Below, in pieces: positions 6,187 through 7,084 of a stretch of DNA of 7,084 nucleotides. Position 1 is the first letter of the stretch, and each line of letters starts with the position of its first letter. The position numbers and the translations under genes are program-made. The notes under the pieces were generated by a model. The model saw only the letters and a list, made by a program, of their open reading frames with translations. It ran no database searches and was not told where the DNA came from. The stretch lies in NCBI GenBank assembly GCA_020048295.1, contig JAIFMT010000205.1:1-7084 (forward strand), given 5' to 3'. The DNA comes from Rhodoferax sp. GTDB taxonomy: Bacteria > Pseudomonadota > Gammaproteobacteria > Burkholderiales > Burkholderiaceae.

Positions 6187-7084
6187 CACACCACCTGACC
6201 CAATTTGAAAATCGGCAGGTACATGGCCACCACAATGCCGCCAATCACCGTCCCCAGAATCACGATGATGATGGGCTCCATCAGGCTGGAGATACCTGCC
6301 ACCATGTCATCGACTTCGGCTTCGTAAAAATCAGCGGCCTTGCCCAGCATGTGGTCGATCGAGCCCGATTCTTCGCCAATGGCGCACATCTGCAGCACCA
6401 TCGACGGAAACAGGTTGGCATTGGTCATGGCCGCTGTCAGCGCCGTGCCAGTCGATACTTCTTGCTGGATCTTGATGGTGGCCGACTCAAACACCCAGTT
6501 GCCCGCCGCGCCACCGACCGAATCCAGCGCTTCCACCAGCGGCACACCGGCGGCAAACATGGTTGAGAGCGTGCGCGTCCAGCGCGCAATGCTCGACTTT
6601 TCGACCAGCACGCCAAAAATTGGCAGCTTGAGCATCAGCTTGTCCATGAAGATTTGCACTTTCTGGTTGCGCTGCCACGCCTGCATGAAGAAGTAGAAGC
6701 CACCTCCCAGGCCGCCAAAAATCAGCCACCAATACGCCACAAAAAACTCGCTCATGGCGATCACCATCAGCGTCGGTGCGGGCAGGTCGGCACCAAAGCT
6801 GGTGAACACCTCCTTGAACGAGGGCACGACAAAAATCATGATCACCGCCGTCACCACAAACGCCACGATCAGCACCGAGATCGGGTACATCAGTGCCGAC
6901 TTGATCTTCGACTTCATGGCCTCGGTCTTTTCCATATACACCGCCAGCCGGTCCAGCAGCTGGTCCAGAATACCCGCCGCCTCACCGGCCTCGACCAGGT
7001 TGCAGTACAGGTTGTCAAAGTACAGCGGGTACTTGCGAAACGCCGTGCTCAGCGAGGTGCCGGTTTCGACATCGGTGCGGATGT
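6186..7084 (-). CDS. pilC: Type IV pilus inner-membrane platform protein PilC, 5'-truncated
   Basis: PilC is the polytopic inner-membrane platform protein (GspF family) through which the assembly and retraction ATPases act on the pilus. The frame is open to the window edge, and the visible ~298 residues begin IRTDVETGTSLSTAFRKYP, family sequence well upstream of any Met, so the start lies beyond the window (full length is usually ~400 aa). Visible are the end of the first T2SSF domain (LVEAGEAAGILDQLLDRLA), membrane segments around ALMYPISVLIVAFVVTAVIM and WWLIFGGLGGGFYFFM, and the second T2SSF domain (STMFAAGVPLVEALDSVGG and MCAIGEESGSIDHMLGKAADFYE). The last membrane segment (MEPIIIVILGTVIGGIVVAMYL) ends in LPIFKLGQVV, a common PilC terminus. 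The stop overlaps the pilD start (TGATG). pilB would be expected upstream but is not in the window. Confidence 0.97.
   Translation of the reverse strand, partial: IRTDVETGTSLSTAFRKYPLYFDNLYCNLVEAGEAAGILDQLLDRLAVYMEKTEAMKSKIKSALMYPISVLIVAFVVTAVIMIFVVPSFKEVFTSFGADLPAPTLMVIAMSEFFVAYWWLIFGGLGGGFYFFMQAWQRNQKVQIFMDKLMLKLPIFGVLVEKSSIARWTRTLSTMFAAGVPLVEALDSVGGAAGNWVFESATIKIQQEVSTGTALTAAMTNANLFPSMVLQMCAIGEESGSIDHMLGKAADFYEAEVDDMVAGISSLMEPIIIVILGTVIGGIVVAMYLPIFKLGQVV

Overview
The window looks like chromosomal DNA from a betaproteobacterium, most likely Burkholderiales close to Comamonadaceae (Rhodoferax/Polaromonas-like). The reasons are the protein sequences, the moderately high GC, the order argJ - DUF815 ATPase - mutT facing yacG - zapD - coaE - pilD - pilC, and an interspersed intergenic repeat of a type I recall from that family. 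I could not search a database, so the taxonomy is inference.

Layout. The left part (1-2028, plus strand) is the 3' part of argJ, an uncharacterised DUF815-type P-loop ATPase and a MutT/Nudix hydrolase. Each joins the next through a 4-base ATGA stop/start overlap, so they read as one translationally coupled operon. The right part (3730-7084, minus strand) is pilC (5' end cut by the window edge), pilD, coaE, zapD and yacG. Their junctions range from 4 bases of overlap to 3 bases of gap, again a tight operon. It links type IV pilus/type II secretion inner-membrane functions with coenzyme A synthesis, Z-ring bundling and gyrase inhibition. The set mutT-yacG-zapD-coaE-pilC-like is also conserved in E. 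coli (secA-mutT-yacG-zapD-coaE-guaC-hofC), so this is an old syntenic block.

Between the two converging operons (2029-3729) sits a lone malQ (4-alpha-glucanotransferase) on the minus strand. It has no obvious functional link to either side and interrupts the mutT/yacG junction. It is bracketed by two copies of one ~53-bp repeat in inverted orientation. Copy 1 begins one base after the mutT stop and runs into the last codons and stop of malQ. Copy 2 lies 10 bases after the yacG stop. The leader between copy 2 and the malQ start contains nested inverted repeats that could fold.

The genes themselves are ordinary housekeeping genes. The unusual part is the repeat-malQ-repeat arrangement and the malQ leader. 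I see no CRISPR array, tRNA, rRNA, transposase or phage gene.
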